DNA of 64,000 bases from Bradyrhizobium elkanii USDA 76 (GCF_023278185.1 NZ_CP066356.1:5200001-5264000); one strand, 5' to 3'. Numbered from the stretch's first letter, positions 11,043 to 19,785 are shown. The notes: generated by a model from the letters alone, not told the origin. Program-made: numbers and translations.

Positions 11043-11723
11043 ATGACCTCACGCGACTCCGCCTCCTCCGAGATCACGCCCGAGGTGCTGTTGCGCGCCT
11101 ATGCCTGCGGCATCTTCCCGATGGCGGAGAGCGCCGACGATCCGACCCTGTTCTGGGTCGAGCCGGAATTGCGCGGCGTGATTCCGTTCGACGGCTTCCG
11201 TGTCGCCTCCCGCCTGGCGCGCACCGTGCGCTCGGATGCCTTCACCGTCACCGTCGATACCGCGTTCAAGGCCGTGATCGCCGGTTGCGCGGCGCCGCAG
11301 CCCGGCCGCGACGACACCTGGATCAACAAGCGCATCCGCGATCTCTATGTCGGGCTGTACGCGTCGGGCCATTGCCACAGCGTCGAGGTCTGGCAGGACG
11401 ACAATCTGGTCGGCGGGCTCTACGGCGTCAGCCTCGGCCGGGCCTTCTTCGGCGAAAGCATGTTTCACACCATGCGCGACGCATCGAAGGTCGCGCTGGT
11501 GCATCTGGTGGCGCGGCTGATCGCGGGCGGGTTCGAGCTGCTCGACACGCAATATGTGACGGAGCATCTGCGGACGTTCGGCGCGATCGAGATCTCGCGG
11601 CGCCGCTATCGCACGCTGCTCGACAAGGCGATCACGGGCGCACCGGCGGATTTCCGCAAACTCGACGCCACCCAGCCGGTCAAGGGCGCCGACGCGCTGG
11701 CGATCATCGCCGAGCGCAATTGA
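11043..11723 (+). CDS. aat: Leucyl/phenylalanyl-tRNA--protein transferase
   Basis: N-end-rule enzyme that transfers Leu or Phe from aminoacyl-tRNA to N-terminal Arg/Lys of proteins, marking them for ClpS/ClpAP degradation in the cytosol. The 226-residue product is of normal length and carries the family blocks [52 protein letters not shown] and [13 protein letters not shown]. The start codon lacks a strong Shine-Dalgarno. It is convergent with the DUF2155 gene at 11837-12841, a pairing common in alphaproteobacteria. A palindromic repeat fills the space between the two stops. Confidence 0.97.
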   Translation: MTSRDSASSEITPEVLLRAYACGIFPMAESADDPTLFWVEPELRGVIPFDGFRVASRLARTVRSDAFTVTVDTAFKAVIAGCAAPQPGRDDTWINKRIRDLYVGLYASGHCHSVEVWQDDNLVGGLYGVSLGRAFFGESMFHTMRDASKVALVHLVARLIAGGFELLDTQYVTEHLRTFGAIEISRRRYRTLLDKAITGAPADFRKLDATQPVKGADALAIIAERN

Positions 11724-11740
11724 AATGACGCGTTGATCAC

Positions 11741-11826
11741 GTAGCCCGGATGAAGCGAAGCGCAATCCGGGGCAGACTGTCCGTGCGGACAGGAACCCGG
11801 ATTTCGCTACGCTCCATCCGGGCTAC
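11741..11826. repeat. Palindromic repeat, family A (variant)
   Basis: The arms gtagcccggatgaagcgaag and the inverse ...ctccatccgggctac flank an inner hairpin around ccgtgcgg. It lies between the convergent stops of aat and the DUF2155 gene and could serve as a two-way transcription end. The arm matches copies at 32284, 33379, 33954, 34196, 35623 and 49153, but the interior differs (caatccgg instead of acatccgg), so it is a sub-family. Confidence 0.85.
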
Positions 11827-11836
11827 GAAGTGCCAA

Positions 11837-12841
11837 TCAGTTTCCGAACAATCCGCCGAACAACCCGCCCGGCCGCTGCTGTTGTTGGGGCGGCGGAGGT
11901 GGCGGCGGCTGCTGCTGCTGGTATTGCGGCAGCGGCGGCGGACGCGGCGCGGCCTGCTTCTGCGGCGCGCGCTTCTGGGCCGGCGGCGGAGGCGGCGTCG
12001 GCGCCTTCGGCGGATCGGGCGCGGCGGTCACGATGGTCTGGTCCGGTCCTTTGCAGTCGGTCAGCCAGATGTCGTAGATCGGATGCTCGACGCCGTGCAG
12101 GCCGGGGCTCGCCGCGAACATCCAGCCCGAGAAGATCCGCTTCACCTCGCCCTGCAGCGTGATCTCGTCGACCTCGACAAAGGCGTCGGTGTTGGCGGCT
12201 TCCGTCGACGGCCTCGTGTAACAGGCATCGGTCTTCACCCGCAGCGCACCGAACTGCACGGTCTCGCCGATATCCTCGTCGAAATTGATGATGCGTCCGG
12301 TGATCTTGTCGAGACCGGAGAAGCTCGCCTTCTTGTTGGTGATCTTGGTCGACGGCGGCTCCTGCACGACCTCGTCGCCCGGCTGCAACGTGGCAGGCGT
12401 CTGCGGCGCGGTGCCTGGGGGCGTGCCCTTGGGACGCTGCCCCGGCGGCAGCGGGTTGGCGCCGGGCGGTGTATTGGCAACGGCGGGACCGCCGGGTTGC
12501 GGCGGCTGCACGGCGACACCAGGCTGGGTGCCCTGCGGAGCCACCGTCGAGCCGGGCGGCGGCGCCAGCGGCTGCGACTGCACGCTGCCGGGCGGCGGCA
12601 CCGCCTGGCCTGGCGGCAGCGCCCGCGGCTGTGTCGGCAGCAGGCGGCCGCGCGGCAATTCCGGCACTTCCTCGTCGTCGTCGCTGGGAGGGGCCGCCTG
12701 ACCACGCGGGATCGAGCCGGGCGGACGCGGCGCGGGATCGGAGAAAATCGTTCCGATCTGCGCGCGCGCGGGCGGCGCAAGCGAGATGGTTGAGGCGGCA
12801 ACCAGGGCCGCAAAGCCAGTCAGGGCAACGGTTCGAAGCAT
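11837..12841 (-). CDS. DUF2155-domain secreted protein, proline-rich
   Basis: Secreted or periplasmic protein of 334 residues with a signal peptide ending near ...LAPPARAQ (about residue 27). A long Pro/Gln/Gly-rich segment follows (about 35-150), then the DUF2155 core (about 155-255) with KASFSGLDKITGRI, FGALRVKTDACYTRP and EVKRIFSGWMFAASPGLHGVEHPIYDIW. The tail is a second Pro/Gln-rich stretch ending in GGLFGGLFGN. The domain has no established function. In many alphaproteobacteria it sits between aat and the NDUFA12 gene; here aat is adjacent but NDUFA12 is about 7 kb away. Low-complexity flanks suggest a cell-wall-spanning or exposed linker. Confidence 0.9.
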   Translation of the reverse strand: MLRTVALTGFAALVAASTISLAPPARAQIGTIFSDPAPRPPGSIPRGQAAPPSDDDEEVPELPRGRLLPTQPRALPPGQAVPPPGSVQSQPLAPPPGSTVAPQGTQPGVAVQPPQPGGPAVANTPPGANPLPPGQRPKGTPPGTAPQTPATLQPGDEVVQEPPSTKITNKKASFSGLDKITGRIINFDEDIGETVQFGALRVKTDACYTRPSTEAANTDAFVEVDEITLQGEVKRIFSGWMFAASPGLHGVEHPIYDIWLTDCKGPDQTIVTAAPDPPKAPTPPPPPAQKRAPQKQAAPRPPPLPQYQQQQPPPPPPPQQQQRPGGLFGGLFGN

Positions 12842-13098
12842 CTCGCGCGGCTTTAAAGGGCGAATCGGGCTCGCGACAGTCTACCTTGATATCGGCCGCT
12901 CGCAGGCCACCGGTTAACACGCCGAATACGGCGGGGAAAGGGCACCCGGCCACCTCTCCCCGGCCCACTGGTCAGCCCCTGGCCAGCCTCTGGTCACTGC
13001 TGGGAACACGTGTGATAGTCCTCACGCTGAAGGCACGCGGCCACGCGTGAAAACCAGGAAAATCCGGATCGAACCGGACCAGCCAGAGGAAACTCACC

Positions 13099-13878
13099 AT
13101 GCCCGATCGCATCAGGCTCGACGGCCGGGTCGCCGTCGTCACCGGGGCTGCCGGCGTCATCGGAACCGCCACGCTCCAACTGCTCGCCGAACGGGGGGCG
13201 CGGATTGTCGCAGTCGACCGCAAGGGCGCCGATCTCAACGCCGCCACCAAGGACCTGCCCGCCTCGGCCGAGGCCCTTGCTATCGAAGCCGACGTCACCG
13301 ACGAGGACGAGGTCAAGGACTATGTCCGCGCCGCCGTCGACCGCTTCGGCACCATCGATGCCTTCTACAACAACGCCGGCGTCGAGGGCGACATCAAGCC
13401 GATCCCTGAATATTCGCTGGAGAGCTTCCGCCGGGTGCTCGACGTCAATGTCGTCGGCGTCTTCCTCGGCATGAAGCATGTGCTGCCGGTCATGCTGAAG
13501 CAGAACAAGGGCAGCATCATCAACACCGCCTCGATCGCCGGCCTCGTGGGATCGCCGATGATCGCGGTCTACAGCGCGAGCAAGCATGCGGTGATCGGGC
13601 TGACCAAGAGCGCGGCCTGGGAATGCACCGGCACCGGCGTGCGGGTCAATTGCGTCTGCCCCGGCATGATCGAGAGCCGGATGCTGAGCACGATCCTGCA
13701 GGGCCGCTCCGGCGGCAACGCGCCGCCGCCGATCGAGAAGATCGTCGATCGCATCCCGGCGCGCCGGCTTGGCCTCGCAAGCGAGGTCGCCTCCATCGTC
13801 GCTTTTCTTGCCTCCGACGAGGCGAGCTACGTCTCCGGCTCCGCCTACACCGTCGATGGCGGCCGCACCGCCGCCTGA
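13099..13878 (+). CDS. SDR-family oxidoreductase (3-ketoacyl-reductase/dehydrogenase type)
   Basis: NAD(P)-dependent short-chain dehydrogenase of 259 residues, classical type. The dinucleotide motif TGAAGVIG (TGxxGxxG-like) is near residue 14, NNAG near residue 93, the active-site Ser follows NTASIAG, and YSASK lies near residue 158. The C-terminal SGSAYTVDGG is typical. AGAGGAAAC precedes the ATG. The next gene, an esterase, begins 36 nt downstream on the same strand, so they may be co-transcribed, for example in ester or alcohol catabolism. The substrate is unknown. Confidence 0.9.
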   Translation: MPDRIRLDGRVAVVTGAAGVIGTATLQLLAERGARIVAVDRKGADLNAATKDLPASAEALAIEADVTDEDEVKDYVRAAVDRFGTIDAFYNNAGVEGDIKPIPEYSLESFRRVLDVNVVGVFLGMKHVLPVMLKQNKGSIINTASIAGLVGSPMIAVYSASKHAVIGLTKSAAWECTGTGVRVNCVCPGMIESRMLSTILQGRSGGNAPPPIEKIVDRIPARRLGLASEVASIVAFLASDEASYVSGSAYTVDGGRTAA

Positions 13879-13914
13879 CATTTCAGTCCAGCATCATAGG
13901 AAGGTTTGTTGTCT

Positions 13915-14856
13915 ATGCCCGTCGTTCTCGATCCCGATGCCGCCGCCGTCTACAAGGCGTTCCAGGAGGCCGGCCGTCCCGCCTATGAGACGCTGACTGC
14001 GCCGGAAGCGCGCGACTATTATCGGGCCGCCCGCGTCGTCTCCAATCCCGAGCCGCCCGCGCTGGAATCGAGCAAGCCGCTGGCGATCCCGGCGCCGCAC
14101 GGCGCGATCCCTGCCCGCATCTACACGCCGAACACGCTGCGCAAGAAAGACGGGCTCGCACCATGCCTGGTGTTCTTCCACGGCGGCGGCTGGGTGATCG
14201 GCGATCTCGATACCCATGAGGTGGTTTGCCAGAAGCTTGCCCATGAGGGCGAGCTGATCGTGATCTCGATCGACTATCGCCTGGCGCCCGAGCATCGTTT
14301 CCCTGCCGCGGTGGACGACGCCGTCACTGCGACCCGATGGGTCGCCGCCAATGCCAGGGATTTCGGCATCGACGCCGCGCGCCTGACCGTCGGCGGCGAC
14401 AGCGCCGGCGGCAACCTCGCGGCGGTGGTTGCCCTCACCGCCCGCGCCGGCGGACCGAAGCTCGCTGCCCAGTTGCTGATCTATCCCGCGACTGATTTCT
14501 CGCGGAAGCATCCCTCGCACAGCGAGCCCGAGACCAGCATCCTCCTGACGCATTCGGTGATCGGCTGGTTCGCCAACCATTATCTCGGCGACGCCGACAG
14601 CAACGACTGGCGCGCCTCGCCGGCGCGCGCAAAGGACTTTGCCGGATTGCCGCCGGCCTATGTGCTGACCGCCGGCGCCGATCCGTTGCGCGACGAAGGC
14701 GACGAGTACGCGAAATTCCTTGAGGATGCCGGCGTGCCGGTGACCTACCGGCATTTTCCCGGCCAGTTCCACGGCTTCTTCACCATGGGCAAGCTCCTCA
14801 ATCAGGCCAATATCGCGGTGACCGAGATCAGCGCCTGGCTGAAGACGTTGGGCTAA
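13915..14856 (+). CDS. Alpha/beta hydrolase, hormone-sensitive-lipase (HSL) type esterase
   Basis: Carboxylesterase of about 313 residues. The HSL oxyanion motif HGGGW lies near residue 87 and the nucleophile is Ser163 in GDSAGG. The late block AGADPLRDEGDEYA carries the acid (DPL), and the His lies in FPGQFHGF. AGGAAGG at 13898-13904 sits at normal spacing for ATG 13915. In-frame TTG codons a few triplets upstream are too close to it. It likely forms a unit with the preceding SDR. The natural substrate (short-chain acyl ester or lactone) is not evident. Confidence 0.9.
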   Translation: MPVVLDPDAAAVYKAFQEAGRPAYETLTAPEARDYYRAARVVSNPEPPALESSKPLAIPAPHGAIPARIYTPNTLRKKDGLAPCLVFFHGGGWVIGDLDTHEVVCQKLAHEGELIVISIDYRLAPEHRFPAAVDDAVTATRWVAANARDFGIDAARLTVGGDSAGGNLAAVVALTARAGGPKLAAQLLIYPATDFSRKHPSHSEPETSILLTHSVIGWFANHYLGDADSNDWRASPARAKDFAGLPPAYVLTAGADPLRDEGDEYAKFLEDAGVPVTYRHFPGQFHGFFTMGKLLNQANIAVTEISAWLKTLG

Positions 14857-15063
14857 AGCAGGATGAGTTTGGGTTGAATCGGGACCGCAGGCTTGGCTTA
14901 CCTCTCCCCATTGGGGAGAGGTCGATTTGCGCAGCAAATCGGGTGAGGGGCCGCGGCTCCAACGAGAGAGCGTAACCCCTCACCCGGCGCTACGCGCCGA
15001 CCTCTCCCAAGGGAGAGGTGAACTTCTGCCGCCGCTCCAGATCAAACCTAATCTCATCGTGCT
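14857..15063. repeat. Nested palindromic repeat (palindrome within a palindrome)
   Basis: The outer arms are agcaggatgagtttgggttg from 14857 and its inverse ...caaacctaatctcatcgtgct ending at 15063. Inside, from 14900 to 15019, lies a second element whose two halves are themselves inverse. Each half has its own hairpins: cctctcccc/ggggagagg plus cgatttgcgcagcaaatcg on the left, and ggcgctacgcgcc plus cctctcccaagggagagg on the right. It fills nearly the whole gap between the esterase and the next transporter and would fold into several hairpins on either strand. Confidence 0.85.
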
Positions 15064-15159
15064 CTAGCGATCCGATCGGGGGCGACGCGCTTGCAGTGTC
15101 GTCCCCCTCGATCGCGGCTCGGAGCACATGGCGTGCCCAGCTTGCGGCGTTAGCGCGCC

Positions 15160-16461
15160 TTGAAGTTCCGCACGCCGCGCGATAGTGCGGCCGTCAGCGC
15201 TTTCACGCCGCCGGGCACTCCAGCCATCGAGATCGTCTTGCTCACGCCACTCCTCGTCTACGGTATCCCGCTCGATTTCATCCTGTTCGCGCTGACGCTG
15301 CTCGGCGTCGCGATCTTCCATCACCACACGCTCGCGGTGGCGCTGACGGGCCTTGCCGCGATCGTCGCCTACAAGCTGCTGTTCGCGGGCTTTGCGAAAT
15401 TCGGCGCGGGCCTGCCCGGTCTCGCGCATCACATGGAGCATGAGTGGGTCACGCTCGCCAACCTGTTCCTGCTCCTGATGGGCTTTGCGCTGCTGTCGCG
15501 CCACTTCGAGGAGAGCCGCATTCCCGACGAGATGCCGGCGCTGCTGCCCGATGACTGGAAGGGCGGACTGATCCTGCTGGTCATCGTGTTCGTACTGTCG
15601 GGCTTCCTCGACAATATCGCGGCTGCGCTGATCGGCGCCACCGTGGCCCGCCACGTGTTCCGAGGCCGTGTGCATATCGGCTATCTCGCGGCCATCGTCG
15701 CCGCATCGAATGCCGGCGGCGCCGGCAGCGTCGTCGGCGACACCACGACGACGATGATGTGGATCGACGGCATCAGCCCGCTCACGGTGGTGGAGGCCTA
15801 TGTCGCAGCCATCGTCGCGATGCTGGTATTTGCGGTGCCGGCCTCGCTGCAACAGCACCGCTTTTCCCCGATCGTGAAGGATGCACCGTCCGGCCTCAGA
15901 ATCGACTGGGCGCGGGTGGGGATCGTGGCCGTGATCCTGCTCGCCGCGCTGACGGCCAATGTGACGGCCAATCTGAAGTTCCCCGCGCTGCTCGAAGCGC
16001 TGCCCGTGCTCGGGCTCGCGGTCTGGGCCGCGATCCTGGTCACCTCAGCGCTGCGGCGGCCGGACTGGTCGGTGATGCCCGAGACGCTGAAGGGCACCGT
16101 CTTCCTGCTCGCGCTGGTGACGGCGGCCTCGATGATGCCGGTGGAGAAATTGCCCGCCGCGTCGTGGCAGACCGCGCTCGGGCTCGGCTTCGTCTCGGCG
16201 GTGTTCGACAACATTCCCCTGACCGCGCTGGCTCTGAAGCAAGGCGGCTATGACTGGGGCTTTCTCGCCTATGCGGTCGGATTTGGCGGATCGATGGTCT
16301 GGTTCGGCTCGTCGGCGGGCGTTGCGGTGTCCAACATGTATCCGGAAGCCAAATCGGTGGTCCGCTGGATCACCCAGGGCTGGCCGATCATGGCGGCCTA
16401 TGTCGTCGGCTTCTTCGTGATGCTCGCCCTGCTTGGCTGGCACCCCGACGCGCCACATTGA
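15160..16461 (+). CDS. NhaD/ArsB-superfamily ion transporter (putative sodium/proton antiporter)
   Basis: Membrane protein of up to 433 residues with 11-12 hydrophobic segments. It has the ion-transporter-superfamily repeats with SGFLDNIAAALIGATVA and, in the second half, SAVFDNIPLTALALKQGG (inverted-repeat DN motifs). NAGGAGSVVGDTTTTMMW resembles NhaD-type antiporters. The start is uncertain: TTG 15160 is the first open start and has no good Shine-Dalgarno. The N-terminal 30 residues are unlike a membrane protein, so a slightly later start is possible. Sodium/proton exchange is the best guess; arsenite or organic anions cannot be excluded. Confidence 0.75.
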   Translation: MKFRTPRDSAAVSAFTPPGTPAIEIVLLTPLLVYGIPLDFILFALTLLGVAIFHHHTLAVALTGLAAIVAYKLLFAGFAKFGAGLPGLAHHMEHEWVTLANLFLLLMGFALLSRHFEESRIPDEMPALLPDDWKGGLILLVIVFVLSGFLDNIAAALIGATVARHVFRGRVHIGYLAAIVAASNAGGAGSVVGDTTTTMMWIDGISPLTVVEAYVAAIVAMLVFAVPASLQQHRFSPIVKDAPSGLRIDWARVGIVAVILLAALTANVTANLKFPALLEALPVLGLAVWAAILVTSALRRPDWSVMPETLKGTVFLLALVTAASMMPVEKLPAASWQTALGLGFVSAVFDNIPLTALALKQGGYDWGFLAYAVGFGGSMVWFGSSAGVAVSNMYPEAKSVVRWITQGWPIMAAYVVGFFVMLALLGWHPDAPH

Positions 16462-16575
16462 CGCAACACAATGCTGCAATGCACAATTGCGCTCGCCTCA
16501 AAACTGTGGAAAATCGAGACAAATCCGTTGACATTGCTAAACTCCATTCGCCGTAACAACTTATGGAGAGTTCGC

Positions 16576-17010
16576 ATGAGTGTTAGTGCAGAAGTCCTCG
16601 CCCGCGCTCCGTCGGAGCAGATGGAGGACGAAATCAACACGGTGACTTCGCATCGACCACGCAGCAACATCCGGCCCCTCTCGCCGATGCCGGACTATGT
16701 CGAGCATCGCAACGGCGTCAACGAGGTGGGCAAGCTGTCGGCCGAGGCGGTCGTGCGCGAATACGAAGCGGCGGTGAAGGAAATCGAGGCCCTTGGATCG
16801 GAACTGCAACTGGCCGCCAAGAACTGCGAGGTCATGGTCGCAGGCGTCCATGACATGATCGCCGAGATCAAGGAGTTCGCTGCCGGTTACCGCGATCAGG
16901 GCAAGCGTTTCTTCCTGCAGATCGAAGCCGTCTCGTTGATGACTGCGGAGGTCAGGGATACCTGCGAAGCACTCAAGAAGAAGATCGCAACCGATACATT
17001 GAGCCAGTGA
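16576..17010 (+). CDS. Hypothetical cytosolic coiled-coil-like protein
   Basis: The product is 144 residues from ATG 16576, chosen because GGAGAG lies 6 nt before it; the frame is open further upstream without a better signal. The N-terminal 45 residues are polar and probably disordered. The rest is strongly helical with Glu/Ala/Lys heptad-like spacing (VREYEAAVKEIEALGSEL, then DMIAEIKEFAAGYRDQGK), suggesting a coiled coil. There is no signal peptide or membrane segment. I do not recognise the family. A Rho-independent terminator lies 158 nt downstream. Confidence 0.7.
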   Translation: MSVSAEVLARAPSEQMEDEINTVTSHRPRSNIRPLSPMPDYVEHRNGVNEVGKLSAEAVVREYEAAVKEIEALGSELQLAAKNCEVMVAGVHDMIAEIKEFAAGYRDQGKRFFLQIEAVSLMTAEVRDTCEALKKKIATDTLSQ

Positions 17011-17167
17011 TTTTTCGGTTGAAGCGCGTTTCGTGATCAGCGCATCCGTGGATCTCTACGATCGTGGGCTGATCCTGTATTGGTGAATGACTGCGCTATT
17101 CCGGCGCGGCAGAACCGTTAGTTCTATTCAAGACCAAGTCACTCAAGATTAAGTCGCTCAACATCTT

Positions 17168-17192
17168 GCCCCGCTTCGGCGGGGCTTTTTTA
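17168..17192 (+). terminator. Rho-independent terminator
   Basis: A GC-only 7-bp stem, gccccgc-ttcg-gcggggc, is followed by ttttttatt. It probably ends transcription from the gene at 16576-17010. The 150-nt untranslated stretch before it holds no reading frame I can support. Confidence 0.85.
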
Positions 17193-17256
17193 TTGCGAGA
17201 CGAGCAATCTCTGCGCGGGTCGCGTCCTCGACCGGGCCGGGCCTCCGTCCATGACC

Positions 17257-17475
17257 TTAGCGCGCGTCAGCTGCACGCCCGGCCGTGTCCGTCGCCGGAG
17301 ACAAGTCGGATAACGCAGACCAGCGGTCGCTGAAATCGTTGGCCGGGAGCGCGTCCGTGCCGGCGACGGCAATGCCGTCGGTCCGGGGCGCGTGCGACTT
17401 GATGGTCGCGGCGGTTGCGGTGACAGCCAGCAGGGCGACAGCCACGAACCCGGTAATCGTTCGATGCTTTGTCAT
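17257..17475 (-). CDS. Small secreted hypothetical protein
   Basis: The product is 72 residues, beginning MTKHRTITGFVAVALLAVTA, a clear Sec signal peptide cleaved near TATAA. The mature part is short and polar (DGIAVAGTDALPANDFSDRW...). A textbook Shine-Dalgarno (CGAGGAGG) stands 6 nt before ATG 17475, which supports it as a real gene despite its size. I do not recognise a family. It is convergent with the gene at 16576 and downstream of, but separate from, the GlxA-type regulator. Confidence 0.7.
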   Translation of the reverse strand: MTKHRTITGFVAVALLAVTATAATIKSHAPRTDGIAVAGTDALPANDFSDRWSALSDLSPATDTAGRAADAR

Positions 17476-17597
17476 TAGAACCTCCTCGGGTCCCCAATGC
17501 CCACTTAACGTGGGTCACGGGAACCCTCGTCAGGTTCATCGCTGCAACGACGACATGGATCGCGTGAAATCGGACAACGAGCTTGTCCCAAACGCGC

Positions 17598-18536
17598 CTA
17601 CCCTGCCCGCGCGGCCCGCCGCAGCGATTGCGGCGGCTGGCCGAAGGCGCGGATGAAGGCGCGGCGCATCCGCTCGGGATCGCGGAAGCCGGTGATCTCG
17701 GCGACGCGCTCGATCGCCTCGCCCGACGACTGCACGCGCTGCCGCGCGACTTCGATCCTGAGCCGCTCGACCGCTTTCGAAGGCGTCGTGCCGGTCTCCG
17801 CGATGAAGGCGCGGGTGAAATGCCGCGAACTCATCCCGGCCTTGTCGGCGAGGTCCTCGACCGTCAGCGGCGCATCGAGATGCTCGCGCGCCCAGGCGAG
17901 CAGCGGCCCGAACCTTCCGTTCGGCGTCTTCAATTCCAGCAGCGAGGAAAACTGCGACTGCCCGCCGCTGCGCCGATGGTACAGCACGAGTTGCCGCGCG
18001 GTGTTCTGCGCGACCTCGTCGCCATAGTCCTCGGTGATCATCGCGAGCGCGAGGTCGATGCCGGCGGTGATGCCGGCCGAACTCCAGATATTGCCATCGC
18101 GGACGAAGATCTGGTCCGGCTCGAGCTTGATCTTCGGATAGGTCTTCACGAAATGCGGCGTGCGCTGCCAATGCGTGGTGGCGCGGCGGCCGTCGAGCAG
18201 GCCCGCCTCGGCCAGCACATAGGCACCCGAGCACACGCTGGCGACGCGAATGCCGCGGCCCGCCATCCGCCGCACGAATGACAGCGTGGCTGGACAGGTC
18301 GCCGGCGTGCGCACGCCGTTGCCGCCCGCAATGATCAGCGTCGTGATCGCCGCCGACGGCTTGAAGCCGCGCGCAAGCATCTCGACACCGGACGAAGAGC
18401 GCACCGGCCCGGCCTTCGCCGCAATCGTCCTGATCGCCGGCGCGTTGTTGGCGAAGCGCGCCGCGATCTCGAAGGCCGCGATCGGGCCGGCCGCGTCGAG
18501 CAGCTGGAAGTCGGGAAAGATCAGGATGCCGATCAT
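17598..18536 (-). CDS. GlxA-family transcriptional regulator (DJ-1/PfpI sensor domain + AraC HTH)
   Basis: The 312-residue regulator has an N-terminal class-I-amidotransferase-like domain (about 1-190, IGILIFPDFQLLDAAGP and VASVCSGAYVLAEAGLLDG) fused to a C-terminal AraC/XylS double helix-turn-helix (about 210-305, LTVEDLADKAGMSSRHFTRAF and RVAEITGFRDPERMRRAF). ATG 18536 is preferred over TTG 18542 because GAGGA lies 7 nt before it. It is divergent from a stand-alone DJ-1/PfpI enzyme at 18714, so the regulator and its likely target share one control region, which contains three 18-bp direct repeats. The inducer is unknown. Confidence 0.92.
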   Translation of the reverse strand: MIGILIFPDFQLLDAAGPIAAFEIAARFANNAPAIRTIAAKAGPVRSSSGVEMLARGFKPSAAITTLIIAGGNGVRTPATCPATLSFVRRMAGRGIRVASVCSGAYVLAEAGLLDGRRATTHWQRTPHFVKTYPKIKLEPDQIFVRDGNIWSSAGITAGIDLALAMITEDYGDEVAQNTARQLVLYHRRSGGQSQFSSLLELKTPNGRFGPLLAWAREHLDAPLTVEDLADKAGMSSRHFTRAFIAETGTTPSKAVERLRIEVARQRVQSSGEAIERVAEITGFRDPERMRRAFIRAFGQPPQSLRRAARAG

Positions 18537-18576
18537 CGCCAAATCCTCGCAGGTGACGTTACCTTCTTGGCGGCTC

Positions 18577-18630
18577 TCTCTCGGGAGCCTTGCGTCTCTC
18601 AGGAGCCTTGCGTCTCTCGGAAGCTCTGCG
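18577..18630. repeat. Three tandem 18-bp direct repeats in a divergent promoter region
   Basis: The units start at 18577, 18595 and 18613, each of the form tctctcgggagccttgcg. Unit 2 differs at one base and unit 3 at three or four. They lie 41 nt upstream of the GlxA-type regulator and 83 nt upstream of the DJ-1 gene. Spacing of under two helical turns and this location suggest operator half-sites for the AraC-type regulator, but slippage-generated repeats would look the same. Confidence 0.7.
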
Positions 18631-18713
18631 TCCGAAAATGAGGGAAATACGCCATTTTGGACGAGAGGCCATCATGACATCGTGGTTCCGTCAAGCGCTA
18701 TTTGGAGGCCCCG

Positions 18714-19400
18714 ATGACCGAACCCCTGCAGATTGGATTGCTCGTCTTCCCGAAGGTGACCCAGCTCGACCTGACCGGTCCGCTGCAGGTGTTCTCCTCG
18801 GTCCCCGGCGCCAAGGTGCACCTGATCTGGAAACGCATCGAACCCGTTCCGACCGATTCCGTCATGGTCCTGACGCCGACCACGACCTTTGCCGATTGCC
18901 CGCAGCTCGACGTGATCTGCGTGCCGGGCGGCCTGGGCACCGACGACATGGTCGGTGACCAGGACATGCTGGCCTTCCTGCGCAGGCAGGCCGAGGGTGC
19001 GAAATACGTCACGTCGGTCTGCACGGGATCGCTGGTGCTCGGCGCGGCCGGCCTGCTCAAGGGCTATCGCGCGACCACGCATTGGAGCGCGATTGATTTC
19101 CTGTCGGGCTTCGGGGCCATTCCGACCAGGACGCGCGTCTGCGTCGACCGCAACCGCTTCACCGGCGGCGGCGTCACCGCGGGCATCGACTTCGCGCTGA
19201 CGCTGGTGTCGGAGCTCGTCGACCGCAAGACCGCGGAAGCGATCCAGCTCAGGCTCGAATACAACCCGGCCCCGCCGTTCAACGCGGGCTCGCCGGATAC
19301 CGCACCGGCCGAGATCCTCGCCTTCATGAAAGAGCGGATCGCGCCGTCGCAGGCGCGCCGTGCCGACTTGATGGGCCGTGCAGCGGCGCGGCTGTCCTGA
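18714..19400 (+). CDS. DJ-1/PfpI-family protein, isonitrile-hydratase-like
   Basis: Stand-alone DJ-1/PfpI protein of 228 residues from ATG 18714, with GGAGG 5 nt before it. The expected nucleophile elbow is TSVCTGSLVLGAAGLL with Cys103 followed by Thr, the Cys-Thr pair seen in isonitrile hydratase (InhA)-type members. TTHWSAIDFLSGFGA and FTGGGVTAGIDFAL are also conserved. It is cytosolic with no signal. Divergence from a GlxA-type activator suggests substrate-inducible expression. Catalysis on isonitriles is a family-level guess only. Confidence 0.85.
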   Translation: MTEPLQIGLLVFPKVTQLDLTGPLQVFSSVPGAKVHLIWKRIEPVPTDSVMVLTPTTTFADCPQLDVICVPGGLGTDDMVGDQDMLAFLRRQAEGAKYVTSVCTGSLVLGAAGLLKGYRATTHWSAIDFLSGFGAIPTRTRVCVDRNRFTGGGVTAGIDFALTLVSELVDRKTAEAIQLRLEYNPAPPFNAGSPDTAPAEILAFMKERIAPSQARRADLMGRAAARLS

Positions 19401-19421
19401 CCTGATCGCCGCAAAGAAAAA

Positions 19422-19445
19422 GGCCGCCCGGTTTCCCGAGCGGCC
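19422..19445. terminator. Hairpin, probable bidirectional terminator
   Basis: ggccgc...gcggcc flanks an inner gg/cc pair. Read on the minus strand it is followed by TTTTTCTTT, a good terminator tail for transcription coming from NDUFA12; on the plus strand the tail (cttcctgt) is weak. The remaining 340 nt up to 19785 show no gene I can support. Confidence 0.55.
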
Positions 19446-19785
19446 CTTCCTGTCTCACGGTAGCCTCACATTTGCGGGCGATTTCAGGACATCTGTACCG
19501 GGGGCCTATCTCCCGGCCGCATCCCACTCGGAGGCCGCTGCTCATCGGGACAGTCGCGATCTGGAGCCCGATCCGACGCGATGGTTTCCCATCTCCGTAA
19601 GATGACCCTATTGAGCCGCGAACCCGCGCTCGGCGCAAGCGGACAGCGTCTGCTGCGGCCCATCTGTCCCCGCTGTTACCGTTGTTCACAGGCGCGCGCT
19701 TGCGCTATCGGGCGCGTGCGCTGCACGCGCGGCGTTGCGCGCGTGCACGTCAGAACAACCACGTCAGAACAACAATGCGTGAAAG

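Noticed and set aside
16528..16559. Sigma-70 promoter (ttgaca) before the coiled-coil-like gene
   Set aside because: A perfect -35 hexamer is present, but the only -10-like sequence is about 20 nt away, too far for a confident call.
18577..18630. Short CRISPR-like array
   Set aside because: The 18-bp units are directly adjacent with no spacers, and no cas gene is present.
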